Numbered from the stretch's first letter, positions 1 to 9,177 are shown. The stretch is 64,000 nt of DNA from Planctomycetota bacterium (GCA_002705055.1 PAHY01000060.1:1-64000), one strand, 5' to 3'. A program made the numbers and translations. The notes: generated from the sequence alone by a model not told the origin.

Positions 1-2
1 AC

Positions 3-272
3 TATCGCAACTTACTCTTCCCGATCAATCACACCCTCGCGATGATGCGGGATGGCATGTCCTGCCTCGTGCGGCGCAGCTGGGGCGCTGCGAAGAAGAT
101 CAAGGGGCTTCAGCGCCACGCCTGGCTGTGGACGGCGTACCGGAACTACGTCCGTGGCGTGACCGTGAAAACGAGAACGACCCCTGCCCAGTCGGCAGGG
201 GTCTGTGATCAGCGGTGGCAGCTGAAGGAGGTCTTGAGGTGGCGCTGGCCGCAGCGGATGTCGCAGCCATGA
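3..272 (+). CDS. Transposase C-terminal fragment (5' end outside window)
   Basis: The reading frame is open from the left edge and stops at 272, giving about 89 residues with no start of its own. It is rich in Trp, Arg and aromatic residues (PINHTLAMMRDG near the N-terminal end, then WLWTAYRNYVRG), a pattern I associate with the C-terminal tail of planctomycete transposases. I cannot name the IS family from this piece. Just downstream (283-296) is GGGGGTCAGACTCC, a kind of string often seen at element ends, but the opposite end lies outside the window and no inverted repeat can be shown. The gene may be complete to the left or may be a remnant. Confidence 0.5.
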   Translation, partial: YRNLLFPINHTLAMMRDGMSCLVRRSWGAAKKIKGLQRHAWLWTAYRNYVRGVTVKTRTTPAQSAGVCDQRWQLKEVLRWRWPQRMSQP

Positions 273-296
273 GCCCACTCAAGGGGGTCAGACTCC

Positions 297-332
297 AAAA
301 AAATCGCGAGGGCCCTCCCCAGAGCCCTCGCG
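297..332 (-). terminator. Rho-independent terminator behind the EboB-like gene
   Basis: A 9-bp perfect stem (CGCGAGGGC at 305-313 with GCCCTCGCG at 324-332) is followed on the minus strand by seven T residues (A7 at 297-303). It lies about 100 bases beyond the stop of the minus-strand hydrolase gene. On the plus strand the tail is only TTTCTCT, so it works best for minus-strand transcripts. The rest of 273-430 holds no gene that I can support. Confidence 0.75.
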
Positions 333-430
333 TTTCTCTCCCCCTTTGTTTCTCCCCTAGGTGAAACTCAGGTACGCATCTATACGACGCAACAGGGGGA
401 GGGGTAACCCGGTTTCCCGGATTTTCCGTG

Positions 431-1267
431 TCACGAGTTGGTGACAGACATCCCGGCTGCTTCGAGCAGGTCGGTCGGCAGGTTCATGCGCTCGACGCCG
501 TAGAACTCGATCACATTGTCCCAGACTAGGCGCTGGATGTCGGCGCGCTTGCAGCCCTGGGCTTCGAGCAGCGCGGCGGTCTTGGGCACGTTCAGCGGGT
601 CGGCGTCGCCCCAGTCGGCGCTGGAGTTGAGCATCATGCGCTCGGTGCCGAACTCCTTGAAGATGTTGACGAAGCGCTCGGGGGTCAGCTTGGTGTTGGG
701 GTAGACGGTGTGGCCTGCCCAGTAGCCGCGGTCGAGGATCATCTTGGTGGTCTCTTCGGTGGAGTGATCGATGATCACCCGGCTCGGCTCGATATCGAGC
801 TCGTCGACCACATCCATGATCCGCTCCGTGCCGCGCGCCTTGTCGCGGTGCGGGGTGTGGACCATCACCGGCATGTTGCGCTCGATCGCCATCTGGATCT
901 GGCGGATCATCGCGTCCTCTTCGGCGGGGGTGATGGCGTCGTAGCCCACCTCGCCGACTCCCAGCACGTTGGGGTGGTCGAGGAACTCGGGCATCATCTC
1001 GAGGACCGGGTCCTTGACCCGCTCATCATTGGCTTCCTTCGGATTGAGGGCAATCAGGCAGCGATGGTGGATGCCCTTGTCCTTGGCGCGCTGATGCTCC
1101 CACTCCATGATCATCAGGAAGTAGTCCCGGAAGGTCCCGGCGCTGGTGCGCGGCTGGCCCAGCCAGAAGGACGGCTCGATCACCACGCGGACGCCGTGCT
1201 GGAATTGCGCGGCGTAGTCGTCGGTGATGCGCGAGATGCAGTGAATGTGGGGGTCGATGTACAGCAT
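431..1267 (-). CDS. TatD-like metal-dependent hydrolase, EboB-like
   Basis: 278 residues, the usual length for TatD-type amidohydrolases. The N-terminal YIDPHIHC carries the metal-binding HxH. Other likely ligand regions are VGEVGYDA (Glu), VHTPHRDK and IDHSTEET (His), and SSADWGDADP (Asp) near the C-terminus. EPSFWLGQPRTSAGTFRDYF and NPKEAND near the start match what I recall of EboB, the TatD-like member of the ebo cluster, which helps move precursors of scytonemin and other products to the periplasm. I chose the ATG at 1267 over an in-frame GTG 12 bases upstream because family members begin directly with MLYIDPH. The other ebo genes are not in view, so the role is open. It lies 54 bases downstream of the Lon-like gene on the same strand. 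Confidence 0.8.
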   Translation of the reverse strand: MLYIDPHIHCISRITDDYAAQFQHGVRVVIEPSFWLGQPRTSAGTFRDYFLMIMEWEHQRAKDKGIHHRCLIALNPKEANDERVKDPVLEMMPEFLDHPNVLGVGEVGYDAITPAEEDAMIRQIQMAIERNMPVMVHTPHRDKARGTERIMDVVDELDIEPSRVIIDHSTEETTKMILDRGYWAGHTVYPNTKLTPERFVNIFKEFGTERMMLNSSADWGDADPLNVPKTAALLEAQGCKRADIQRLVWDNVIEFYGVERMNLPTDLLEAAGMSVTNS

Positions 1268-1321
1268 GAGCTGGCACACGGGGCCGGCCGCCCCGCAAAC
1301 CTCACAGTCTAAACGGGCGGC

Positions 1322-3841
1322 TCAGCGAGCGGTTGAGGGCTTTTCCGAACTGCCCGAACTGCCCGAGTCTCCCGAACCGCCCGAGTCTCCTGAGCCGCTG
1401 GAAGCCTCGCCGGCGCTCTTGTCCTTGTCCTCGTCCTTGTCGTCGTCCTTCCGCTCGTACTCGTCGAGCGCGGCGATCACCTGCTCGCGGACCTGGCGGG
1501 CCGTCTTGCCGGTGAGCAGGGCGATGCCGGCGTCGATGTGGTCGATGGCCCAGAGGTGGAACTTGCCGGCCCGGATGTCCTCGACGATCTCGGGATCGAG
1601 CATCAGGTCGCTGACGTTGGACTCGGGGATGATGACGCCCTGCTCCCCAGAGAAGCCGCGCGCCCGGCAGAGCTCCCAGAAGCCGCGGATCTTGGCCTCG
1701 ACCCCGCCGACTGCGAGCACCCGGCCGCGCATATCGACCGCGCCGGTCACGGCAATGTCCTGGCGGATCGGCAGGTCCGCGATCGCGGACAGGATCGCGT
1801 AGAGCTCGGTCGAGGAGGCGGAGTCGCCGTCGATCGGGCCGTAGTTCTGGTCGAAGGTCAGCGAGACCTTGACCGGCAGCACGCGCTCCTGGCCGAAGCG
1901 ATGGCGCATGAAGGACTCAAGCATGAGCACGCCCTTGTTGTGGATCGGCCCCGAAAGGTCGACGTCGCGCTCGATGTTCATGTAGCTCTCTTCGCCGGCC
2001 GCGACCACCGCGCTAACCGGGGCCGGGCGGCCGAAGCTGAGCGGGCCGATGCTGACCACGGTCAGCGCGTTGACCTTGCCCACGGCGGTGCCTTCACTCT
2101 CGATCTGGTAGACACCCGACAGAATCTGCCGCAGATGCCACTCCGCGTCGGCCGAGTGCATCCTGCGGAAGGCGTCGCGCGCAGCATCGACGTGCTGGCG
2201 GCGCAGGGTGCGGCTGCCCTCGAGGCGGGCGAAGTAGTCGGCCTCGCGGGCGAAGTCGATCAGGATGGGCAGCTCGGTGGAAATGCGGCCGCGGCGGCCG
2301 GCCAGGGCGACGGCGCGCTCGACCAGGGCTTGCGAGCCGTCGCGGCCCAGCGGCAGCAGCTCGGCATCGAGGCAGGCAGCCCGCAGCTGAGTGATGAGTT
2401 CGCTGACGGGAGCCTCCTCGAGCGGCATCGTGTCCTCGAACTCGGCCTTGATCTTGAAGATGTCGAAGAAGTCGTCGTCGTGATCGTGCAGGTGCTCGAA
2501 CATGCCCGGGCTGCCGACCAGAACCACCTTCACGTCGATCGGAACGGAAGCGGGTCGCACCCCGGTGACACCCAGCGGCGACAGGCTCTCGAGGGCGTGC
2601 ACCTCGAGCCGTCCCGTCTGAAGCGTGCGCTTCAGGGCGCGCCAGACCTGGGCCTCGCGAAAGATGTCGCGGGCGTTCAGCACCAGGAAGCCGCCATCGG
2701 CGGCGAGCAGCGAGCCGGGCCGCACCGCAGCGTGGGTCCGTCCCATGCCGTCGCGCAGCAGGTGGCGCTCGACGGTGCCGAACAGATTGCTGTAGTTCGG
2801 GTGCTGCTCGTAGACGATCGGGCAGGCCAGATCGCCGTCGTGCAGCCGCACGACGTTGACGCTGAAGACCTCGGTGCCGAAGCCGGAGTCCTCGGCGTCG
2901 GCGTCATCGGAGTGTGAGCCGCGCAGGAAGAGCTGCGGATGGGTGTGCGCGTGGCGCGCGCAGTCGCCCAGCCAGGCTGCCAGCTGCATGTCCGCGTCGA
3001 TCTCCTCGGCCAGCGCTAGCGTGAGGTTCTCGACCAGCTCGGCGACCTCGGAGGCGTCCAATTGCTTGACCTGGTCAAGCAGCCGCAGGCCGAGCGCGCG
3101 CGCCTTGCGCTGCACCTGCCGCAGCTCCTTGCGCGCTTCGTCGCGCGCCTTCGCGAGCGCCTTGCGGTCGGCCAGCTTGGGCCGCCCGCCGCGCGGCAGC
3201 TCGCCCAGCGATTCGACCGGCAGCAGCTGCTCGCCGACCCGGGCAAAAATGTCGCGCCGGCGCCCCTCGTCGTCTTCGAGGGTGACCAGCTCGAGGCCCT
3301 GATTCTGCAGCTTGCGCCCGAAGCGGCGGAAGAGCTGCTCCTCGGCCTTCTGATAACGCGTGTAGAGCCGGTGACGCCGTTCGACATGGGCGTCGGATTC
3401 GAGCAGCTTCGGAATCTCGCGGGTCAGGGTGCGGACCCAGCGATCCATGCCGTCCTCGAGGGCCGCCGCCTGCCCGGCAGCCAGCACCAGGTGCAGCGGG
3501 CGCATCGGATCCGAGAAGTTGTGGACGAAGACGTGATCGCGCGGAAGCGGGCACTGCATCCGCAGCTGCTCGATCAGTCGCACGACGCGTTCCGGTTCGT
3601 CGGCGCCGCCCATGCCGGCGACGAAGACGTGAAAGCCAGGGCCGGGCACGGCCAGGCCCATGCGCAGGGCCTCGAGCGCTCGGGCTTGGCCCACCAGACC
3701 CGCCTCCGTGGTGGGGTGCGAGGCGCTGCGCTTGCTGGTGGGGACCCAGCGAGCGGGGCAGGACCAGCGCGCCTCGGCAGGACGAAGGCGGCGGGCGCGA
3801 GGCGTCTTCGGACGTGCGGAGCGCGGCGAGTCAGAGGCCAT
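1322..3841 (-). CDS. Lon-like (AAA_32 / Lon_C) protease with degenerate Walker A
   Basis: 839 residues. The C-terminal half is a Lon-type peptidase domain (about 580-780). The Ser-Lys dyad is Ser674 in DGDSASST and Lys717 in GGVEAKIRG. The N-terminal half resembles the AAA_32 type seen in LonB-like bacterial homologs: GQARALEALRMGL at 51-63, a long helical insert at 150-300 and DGGFLVLNARD (382-392) in the Walker B position. The expected GxxGxGK[ST] loop after HVFVAG is replaced by MGGADEPERV, which has no Lys/Thr, so ATP binding is doubtful. The last 45 residues are an acidic Lys/Asp run and then a Gly/Ser/Asp tail, probably disordered. It sits 32 bases downstream of the GT-C gene. Cytosolic proteolysis is likely; substrates are unknown. 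Confidence 0.85.
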   Translation of the reverse strand: MASDSPRSARPKTPRARRLRPAEARWSCPARWVPTSKRSASHPTTEAGLVGQARALEALRMGLAVPGPGFHVFVAGMGGADEPERVVRLIEQLRMQCPLPRDHVFVHNFSDPMRPLHLVLAAGQAAALEDGMDRWVRTLTREIPKLLESDAHVERRHRLYTRYQKAEEQLFRRFGRKLQNQGLELVTLEDDEGRRRDIFARVGEQLLPVESLGELPRGGRPKLADRKALAKARDEARKELRQVQRKARALGLRLLDQVKQLDASEVAELVENLTLALAEEIDADMQLAAWLGDCARHAHTHPQLFLRGSHSDDADAEDSGFGTEVFSVNVVRLHDGDLACPIVYEQHPNYSNLFGTVERHLLRDGMGRTHAAVRPGSLLAADGGFLVLNARDIFREAQVWRALKRTLQTGRLEVHALESLSPLGVTGVRPASVPIDVKVVLVGSPGMFEHLHDHDDDFFDIFKIKAEFEDTMPLEEAPVSELITQLRAACLDAELLPLGRDGSQALVERAVALAGRRGRISTELPILIDFAREADYFARLEGSRTLRRQHVDAARDAFRRMHSADAEWHLRQILSGVYQIESEGTAVGKVNALTVVSIGPLSFGRPAPVSAVVAAGEESYMNIERDVDLSGPIHNKGVLMLESFMRHRFGQERVLPVKVSLTFDQNYGPIDGDSASSTELYAILSAIADLPIRQDIAVTGAVDMRGRVLAVGGVEAKIRGFWELCRARGFSGEQGVIIPESNVSDLMLDPEIVEDIRAGKFHLWAIDHIDAGIALLTGKTARQVREQVIAALDEYERKDDDKDEDKDKSAGEASSGSGDSGGSGDSGSSGSSEKPSTAR
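1345..1398. repeat. Six 9-bp units encoding the Gly/Ser tail of the Lon-like protein
   Basis: Six consecutive 9-base units of the form CCGAxxxxC (CCGAACTGC twice, CCGAGTCTC twice, CCGAACCGC, CTGAGCCGC). They encode the low-complexity Gly/Ser/Asp C-terminus of the overlapping minus-strand gene. Such units can change number by slippage. Confidence 0.7.
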
Positions 3842-3873
3842 GTCGTGCGCGCGGCGCGCCCACGGACAGGGGG

Positions 3874-5652
3874 CTACAGCTGCGCGAGCATCTGTTGTAA
3901 CTGCGCGGCCGGACCTTCGCGCCCGGTGTCGCGGGCGAGTTGCAGCGCTTCCTCCAGCCGCGGGCGCACATCGACGGCGGCGCGTCGCTGCAGCTGCCAG
4001 AACCAGAATTCGATGCTGGCCAGATTGAATTGCGCTTCAAACTGGCGAGGCTCGCGCACCACCGTCTCGCGCAGCGCATCGACCGCCTGTTCGTAGATCG
4101 GCAAGGCGCGCTCCTGGGCGTCCTCACTGCCGTCGTTCAGCGTCAGTTCGGCCTGCTTCATGTACGCGAGCGCCAGGCTGTAGTGCGCCTCGACCTCGTC
4201 GAAGCCGCGCTCGACCGCGCGTTCGAGATAGACGATCGCATCCTCCGGCGGCGCCCCCTGAACGCGCAGGGTGTCGCCAACGGCGTGGAGGAAAGCCGGC
4301 AGCAGCAGATTCGGCGAGTCGAAGCGGGTCACGCGGTTGACCTGCCCCAACGCAACCGCGCTGACCAGCAGGCCAGCCACCCAGGCAGCAGGAAGCCTGT
4401 TGCGATCCTCGGTCCAGGCGCGCACAGCCCGGGTCAGCACCTCGGCGCTGAGCAGGACCACGGCCGGAGCGAGCGGCAGGCGATAGCGCGGGCTGTACCA
4501 GAACAGCAGCACCACGAAGGCGACTCCGGCGATGAGCAGGATCTCGGGGGCGCGCTGCCGGAAACTGTCGCGGCGCCAGGCGCGGACCAGCCCAAACACC
4601 GCCAGCGGCATCAGCAGCGCCATGCTGAACGGCGCCCACGCGTAGCGCGAGCCGAAGTCCATGCGCCGCTCGAGGCGCGGGTTGTAGAGATCGGCGTAGA
4701 AGCGCCCGGTCATCAGCCACCAGAGCTTGCGCAGCTCCAGCACCGCCGCGTCACCCGGGTGCGAGAGCATCCAGTCAAGGCCACGGGCGAAGAAGTAGCT
4801 ATTGGCTGCGGACCAGCTGCGCTCCCCGGTCTCGGCTTCGACCAGATCCAGGGCATCCTGGTTCTGGGTTCGGCGATTTTCGGAGACCCCCGGGTAGGGG
4901 GTGTAGGTGCCGTTCGCGCCCGGCGCGTTGCCATGCGCGAAGGTCAGGCCGGCCTGCGCCGAGATCAGCACCGTCTCGCCGCTGGCGCGGTAGTTGTGAT
5001 AGGTCACCGGTGCGATGCACAGGGCGACCATGCCCAGCGTCGCGAAGCTGCCGAACAGGTTGCGCTCCTGCGGGGCGAAGCCGGCCCAGGCGGCGATCAA
5101 GATGACCGCCGGGAGCAGGGCCGGGTTGGCCAGGACGGCCAAGCCGCTGCAAAGGCCCAGGCCGAGCATGCGTTTCAGCCCGTAACGGGCCGGAATGCCC
5201 GAGGCGTACCACAGCAGCAGGCTGCCCGTCAGCAGCTGCAGCGGCAGGTTCCAGATGCGGCCGGGAACGAAGGCGATCTCGTCGACGAAGATCCACAGCG
5301 CCGCCGCGACCAGGCCGGCGATCGGGCCGGCGCGGCGCCGCGTGGTGAGCGCGACCAGCACCATGGTGAGCGCGCCCAGCACCGCCTGGACCGAATAGAC
5401 CCCCAGCAGATCGAGGCCGAGCCAGCGCAGCAGTCCCAGGAAGTAGGGGTACAGCGGCGCGGACTGGAAGGGCTCGTTGCTGATCCACTGCCCTTCGGCA
5501 ATCTCACCGGCCCACTCCCAGTAAACCGCCGAGTCACCCAGCGGGGCGCGGGCAAACGGGTTCTCCGCCCACGCCTGCTGAATCAGCAGGGCCTGGAGGC
5601 AGAGCGACAGGGCGACAAAGCCCAGCAGCCAGATCCCGAAGCGCACCTTCAT
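3874..5652 (-). CDS. GT-C type membrane glycosyltransferase with C-terminal TPR region
   Basis: 592 residues. An N-terminal membrane anchor (about 8-29) is followed by the loop LGDSAVYWEWAGEI, which fits the acidic first periplasmic loop of ArnT/PMT-like (GT39/PF13231) enzymes. Next come roughly ten hydrophobic segments up to about residue 430. The C-terminal 130 residues are soluble and contain TPR-like helices (EDAIVYLERAVERGFDEVEAHYSLALAY is the clearest stretch, split over two helices). Such enzymes transfer sugars from polyprenyl-phosphate carriers on the outer face of the cytoplasmic membrane; acceptor and donor are not evident. It is the first gene of a minus-strand run with the Lon-like and EboB-like genes, and is divergent from the CotH gene across a 107-base gap. 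Confidence 0.8.
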   Translation of the reverse strand: MKVRFGIWLLGFVALSLCLQALLIQQAWAENPFARAPLGDSAVYWEWAGEIAEGQWISNEPFQSAPLYPYFLGLLRWLGLDLLGVYSVQAVLGALTMVLVALTTRRRAGPIAGLVAAALWIFVDEIAFVPGRIWNLPLQLLTGSLLLWYASGIPARYGLKRMLGLGLCSGLAVLANPALLPAVILIAAWAGFAPQERNLFGSFATLGMVALCIAPVTYHNYRASGETVLISAQAGLTFAHGNAPGANGTYTPYPGVSENRRTQNQDALDLVEAETGERSWSAANSYFFARGLDWMLSHPGDAAVLELRKLWWLMTGRFYADLYNPRLERRMDFGSRYAWAPFSMALLMPLAVFGLVRAWRRDSFRQRAPEILLIAGVAFVVLLFWYSPRYRLPLAPAVVLLSAEVLTRAVRAWTEDRNRLPAAWVAGLLVSAVALGQVNRVTRFDSPNLLLPAFLHAVGDTLRVQGAPPEDAIVYLERAVERGFDEVEAHYSLALAYMKQAELTLNDGSEDAQERALPIYEQAVDALRETVVREPRQFEAQFNLASIEFWFWQLQRRAAVDVRPRLEEALQLARDTGREGPAAQLQQMLAQL

Positions 5653-5747
5653 CGATGGGGCCCGATCCTTTCACATCGGCAGTTGACCGAGCTCTTCCTA
5701 GTGAAAAAGGCCTCAAGAGGTATAGGACTTCGGTTTTCTTCGTGGTC

Positions 5748-5753
5748 TATACT
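5748..5753 (+). promoter_or_regulatory. -10-like TATACT, 6 bases before the CotH start
   Basis: TATACT ends 6 bases before the ATG at 5760, and no Shine-Dalgarno fits in between, so the transcript would be leaderless or nearly so. No convincing -35 is visible. Confidence 0.45.
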
Positions 5754-5759
5754 TGCAGC

Positions 5760-8444
5760 ATGCCCGGAATCTTCACGGTCGGATTGCTTTGGCTCAGCGC
5801 GTCGGCGCAGCTGGCCGTGACCGAGATCCAGGCGGACAACGACACCGTCATCGAGGACGAGGACGGCGACCGCAGCGACTGGATCGAGCTCACCAACCTG
5901 GGTTCGACCACCCTTGACCTGGGCGGTTGGGCGCTCAGCGACGACCCCAGCCTGGCGGCGCGCTGGACCTTCCCCGCGGGCACTTTGCTGGCACCGGGCA
6001 ACTACCTGGTGGTCTTCGCCAGCGACAAGAATCGCGCCATCGCCGGCGAGGAGCTGCATCTCGACTTCAAGCTGACGGCCGACGGCGAGACGCTCGCGCT
6101 GCTGCGCCCCGATGGCTCGGTGGCCCAGGATTTCGGGGCCGGCTTCCCGGAACAGTTCGGCGATGTCTCGTACGGCTTCGAAGAGCGCCCCGGACAGGGC
6201 CTGATTCTGGGTTACTTCAGTTCGCCGACCCCGGGTGAACCCAATGGGGTGACGGGGCCGGTGGTGGTCGAGGTCGAGCACAGTCCGGCGACTCCACTGC
6301 CGGGCGAGGACCTCATCGTGACCGTCGAGATGGCGGCGAGCACGCCGGCCAGCGCGGTCGATCTGAAGGTGCGGCGGATGTTCGACGCCGAAACACTGCT
6401 GCCGATGCACGACGACGGGCTGGGCGCCGACCTGGTCGCCGGCGACGGGATCTGGACCGCCACCATCGTGGCCGGAACCGCGCAGCCCGGCGAGATGCTG
6501 CGCTGGGCGGTCGAGGCCCAGGACGGCAGTGGCGGGCAGTTTCGTTCGCCGGGCGATCCGATGCCGGTCGACGCGCCGCAGTACTACGGCACGATGGTGC
6601 AGGATCCGACGCTCAGCAGCGAGCTCGAGATCTACCACTGGTTCGTCGAGAAGCCGGGCGCGGCGACCACCGGCGGCGGCACGCGCTGCTCGCTCTGGTA
6701 CGGCGGCGAGTTCTACGACAACCTCTTCGTCCGTCGCCGGGGCGGTTCCTCGGCCTGGTGGCCCAAGCGCAGCTTCAAGTTTGACTTCAATCGCGGCGAC
6801 CACTTCCGCTATCACCCGGATCGCGGCCGCGTCAGCGAGTTCAACCTGAACACGACCTGGAGTGACAAGTCCTATCTGCGCCGCTGGCTGGGCTGGAAGG
6901 CATTCGAGCAGTGCGGGCAGCCCGGGTCGGACGCCGAGATGGTGCACCTGCGCCGGAACAACGAGTTCTACATGGTCACCACCTTCATCGAGCAGCCGGA
7001 TGAGGACCTGCTCGATCGTTTCGGCTGGGACGAAGACAGCGTGGGGCCGCTGTACAAGATGTACAACGTGCTGGACCGCTCGTCTTCCGGGGTCGAGAAG
7101 AAGACCCGTCGCAGCGAGCCGAACGCGGATCTGAAGGACCTGGTCCAGGGTCTCAAGCTGACCGGCACCGCGCAGCGCGACTATCTGTTCGACAACGTCG
7201 ACCTCCCGGCGGTGATCAACTACATCGCGATCACCAACCTGCTGCACAACAACGATCACATCGCCAAGAACTACTACGTCTATCGCGACACGCAGACGGA
7301 CGACGAGTGGTGGTTCATCCCCTGGGACCTCGATCTGACGCAGGGCCGCAACTACACCCTGGGCGGGGGCGTGCTGAACGACACCATCTGGGCCGATCTG
7401 GACGCGTACAGCCACCCGCTGTTCGGCGACCGCAACCGCCCCAAGAATGATGGCCCCTGGAACCGGCTGATTGACGCCGTCTTCCAGCACCCGGAGTCGC
7501 GCGAGCTCTATCTGCGCCGCTTCCGCACCGTGATGGACGAGCTGCTGCAGGCGCCGGGCACCCCGCGCAGCGAGCGCTGGTTCGAGACGCGGATCGACGA
7601 TTGGAAGGCCCGCATCGCGCCGGATATCGCCGAGGACGTCGCGCGCTGGGGGATCCCCAGCTACGGCAATCGCAACCAGGACTATCTGCAGGCGCTGCAG
7701 ATCCTCGAGACCGACTTCCTCGACAAGCGTCGCGCCTACCTCTACGACACGCTGGGGCCGCTGGGCACCGGTGAAGTCCCGGGGGCGCAGCCCCGCGCGC
7801 CGCGCGTCGGCTTCGCGAGCTGGGACTGGGATCCGGCCTCCGGGAATCCGGCCGAGGAATACCTCGAGCTGGTCAATCTCGAGGCGACGGCGCTCGACCT
7901 CAGCGGCTGGACGCTCAGCGGCGACTACGACTTCGAGTTCCAGGCCGGCACCGTGATCGGAGCGGGCGGTTCGCTGTACGTGTCCCCGGATCTGCGCGCC
8001 TTCCGCGCGCGGGCCAGCTCGCCGACCGGCGGGGAAGGCCGACTGGTCGTGGGCCTCGCCGACGGCGATCTGCCGGCCCAGCCGGTGTTGGAACTGCGCG
8101 ATCGCCAGGGGGCCCTGGTCGCTCACACCGGCGGTCCGGTGCTCGAGGTCCGCGATCTGCGGGCCAGCGCGCAGGCTTCGGTGGCCTTCCTCGGGGGGAC
8201 CCCGGGAGGCACGCTGATCCTGGCCTACAGCCTGACCGGACCCGGCCCCACGACCTCGCCGTACGGGGTGCTCTCGCTGAGCCTGCCGATCCATCCTCTG
8301 CCTCCTCAGGCTGCGGATGCCTTCGGAGGCACGGTATGGCAGGCCGATCTGCCGCCTCAGGCCGGCGGAGCGGCCGTCTGGCTCCAGGGTTACGACGTCG
8401 CCACGGCCACGCTGACGGCCGGACTGGCCCGAGTGATTGACTGA
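5760..8444 (+). CDS. Exported CotH kinase-family protein with two lamin-tail domains
   Basis: 894 residues. The ATG at 5760 gives a short signal peptide (MPGIFTVGLLWLSASAQ); the frame stays open 35 codons upstream, but that part does not look coding. Lamin-tail domain 1 covers about 18-130 (EIQADND, SDWIELTNLG, LDLGGWALSD). The CotH part covers about 290-600, with FVRRRGGSSAWWPKRSFKFDF, NNDHIAKNYYVYRD and WWFIPWDLDLTQG, the conserved Asn/Lys/Asp-containing core of CotH kinases. Lamin-tail domain 2 is at about 680-790 (EYLELVNLEATALDLSGWTLSG). A C-terminal beta module (about 800-894, GTPGG..AYSLTGPGP..) resembles the ends of other exported proteins in this window. CotH kinases phosphorylate Ser/Thr of surface proteins; the target here is unknown. 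Confidence 0.88.
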   Translation: MPGIFTVGLLWLSASAQLAVTEIQADNDTVIEDEDGDRSDWIELTNLGSTTLDLGGWALSDDPSLAARWTFPAGTLLAPGNYLVVFASDKNRAIAGEELHLDFKLTADGETLALLRPDGSVAQDFGAGFPEQFGDVSYGFEERPGQGLILGYFSSPTPGEPNGVTGPVVVEVEHSPATPLPGEDLIVTVEMAASTPASAVDLKVRRMFDAETLLPMHDDGLGADLVAGDGIWTATIVAGTAQPGEMLRWAVEAQDGSGGQFRSPGDPMPVDAPQYYGTMVQDPTLSSELEIYHWFVEKPGAATTGGGTRCSLWYGGEFYDNLFVRRRGGSSAWWPKRSFKFDFNRGDHFRYHPDRGRVSEFNLNTTWSDKSYLRRWLGWKAFEQCGQPGSDAEMVHLRRNNEFYMVTTFIEQPDEDLLDRFGWDEDSVGPLYKMYNVLDRSSSGVEKKTRRSEPNADLKDLVQGLKLTGTAQRDYLFDNVDLPAVINYIAITNLLHNNDHIAKNYYVYRDTQTDDEWWFIPWDLDLTQGRNYTLGGGVLNDTIWADLDAYSHPLFGDRNRPKNDGPWNRLIDAVFQHPESRELYLRRFRTVMDELLQAPGTPRSERWFETRIDDWKARIAPDIAEDVARWGIPSYGNRNQDYLQALQILETDFLDKRRAYLYDTLGPLGTGEVPGAQPRAPRVGFASWDWDPASGNPAEEYLELVNLEATALDLSGWTLSGDYDFEFQAGTVIGAGGSLYVSPDLRAFRARASSPTGGEGRLVVGLADGDLPAQPVLELRDRQGALVAHTGGPVLEVRDLRASAQASVAFLGGTPGGTLILAYSLTGPGPTTSPYGVLSLSLPIHPLPPQAADAFGGTVWQADLPPQAGGAAVWLQGYDVATATLTAGLARVID

Positions 8445-8534
8445 GCACGCCTTGAGCGACCGCCGCGCGGTCCTATGCTGAGGGGCTGTTCCGCGCCGCC
8501 TCAGCGCGCGCGGAGCGTCATCCCATCGCGAATC

Positions 8535-9107
8535 ATGGCCTACGAACTCCCTGCGCTTCCCTACGGCGAGAACGATCTCGCCCCGCACATCACCGCCGAG
8601 ACCATCCAGTACCACTACGGCAAGCACCACGCTGCCTACGTGGGCAAGCTCAACGAGCTGCTCGACGGCGATGACTCCAAGTCGCTCGAAGAGCTGATCC
8701 AGAGCACCGACGGCGGCGTCTTCAACAACGCTGCCCAGGTCTGGAACCACACCTTCTACTGGAACTGCATGAAGCCCGGTGGCGGCGGCGCGCCGAGCGG
8801 CGACCTGGCCGCGGCCATCGAGCGCGACTTCGGCTCCTATGACGCCTTCGTCACCAAGTTCAAGGCTGCCGCCATGGCGCGCTTCGGCTCGGGCTGGGCT
8901 TGGCTGGTCGCCGACGCCGACGGCAAGCTCTCGGTCGTCGAGACCCTGAACGCCGGCAACCCGATGACCGACGGCCTCAAGCCGCTGCTCACCTGCGACG
9001 TCTGGGAGCACGCCTACTACATCGACTTCCGCAACGCGCGCCCGAAGTACCTGGACGTCTTCTTCGACAGCCTGGTCAACTGGGACTTCGTCGCGTCGAA
9101 CCTGTAA
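8535..9107 (+). CDS. sodB: Superoxide dismutase, iron type
   Basis: 190 residues, full length for Fe/Mn superoxide dismutases. Predicted metal ligands are His27 (QYHYGKHHAAY), His72 (WNHTFYW), Asp155 and His159 (CDVWEHAYYID). The FNNAAQVWNHTFYWNCM context, with Gln in AAQ, is that of iron-type enzymes such as E. coli SodB. It converts superoxide to hydrogen peroxide and oxygen in the cytosol. I chose the ATG at 8535 (MAYELPALPY) because it matches the family N-terminus; the frame extends 20 codons upstream. A TATGCT at 8474-8479 could be the -10, leaving a leader of about 50 bases. A strong hairpin follows the stop. Confidence 0.95.
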   Translation: MAYELPALPYGENDLAPHITAETIQYHYGKHHAAYVGKLNELLDGDDSKSLEELIQSTDGGVFNNAAQVWNHTFYWNCMKPGGGGAPSGDLAAAIERDFGSYDAFVTKFKAAAMARFGSGWAWLVADADGKLSVVETLNAGNPMTDGLKPLLTCDVWEHAYYIDFRNARPKYLDVFFDSLVNWDFVASNL

Positions 9108-9125
9108 GCGTCAGGCGAATACGCC

Positions 9126-9157
9126 AAGAGCCGCCCGGAGCGATCCGGGCGGCTCTT
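9126..9157. terminator. Strong hairpin between convergent sodB and barrel gene
   Basis: A 14-bp perfect stem (AAGAGCCGCCCGGA, loop GCGA, TCCGGGCGGCTCTT). It is followed by TCTCGTT on the plus strand and GGCGT on the minus strand. It lies 19 bases after the sodB stop and 20 bases before the stop of the convergent gene, so it probably serves both, mainly sodB. Confidence 0.75.
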
Positions 9158-9177
9158 CTCGTTGGCGGGCGCGGGCT

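Noticed and set aside
5649-9011. 1120-codon open frame on the minus strand
   Set aside because: It runs antisense to the CotH and sodB genes, is rich in Arg/Ala/Gly/Leu without recognisable domains, and is a by-product of G+C-rich third codon positions.
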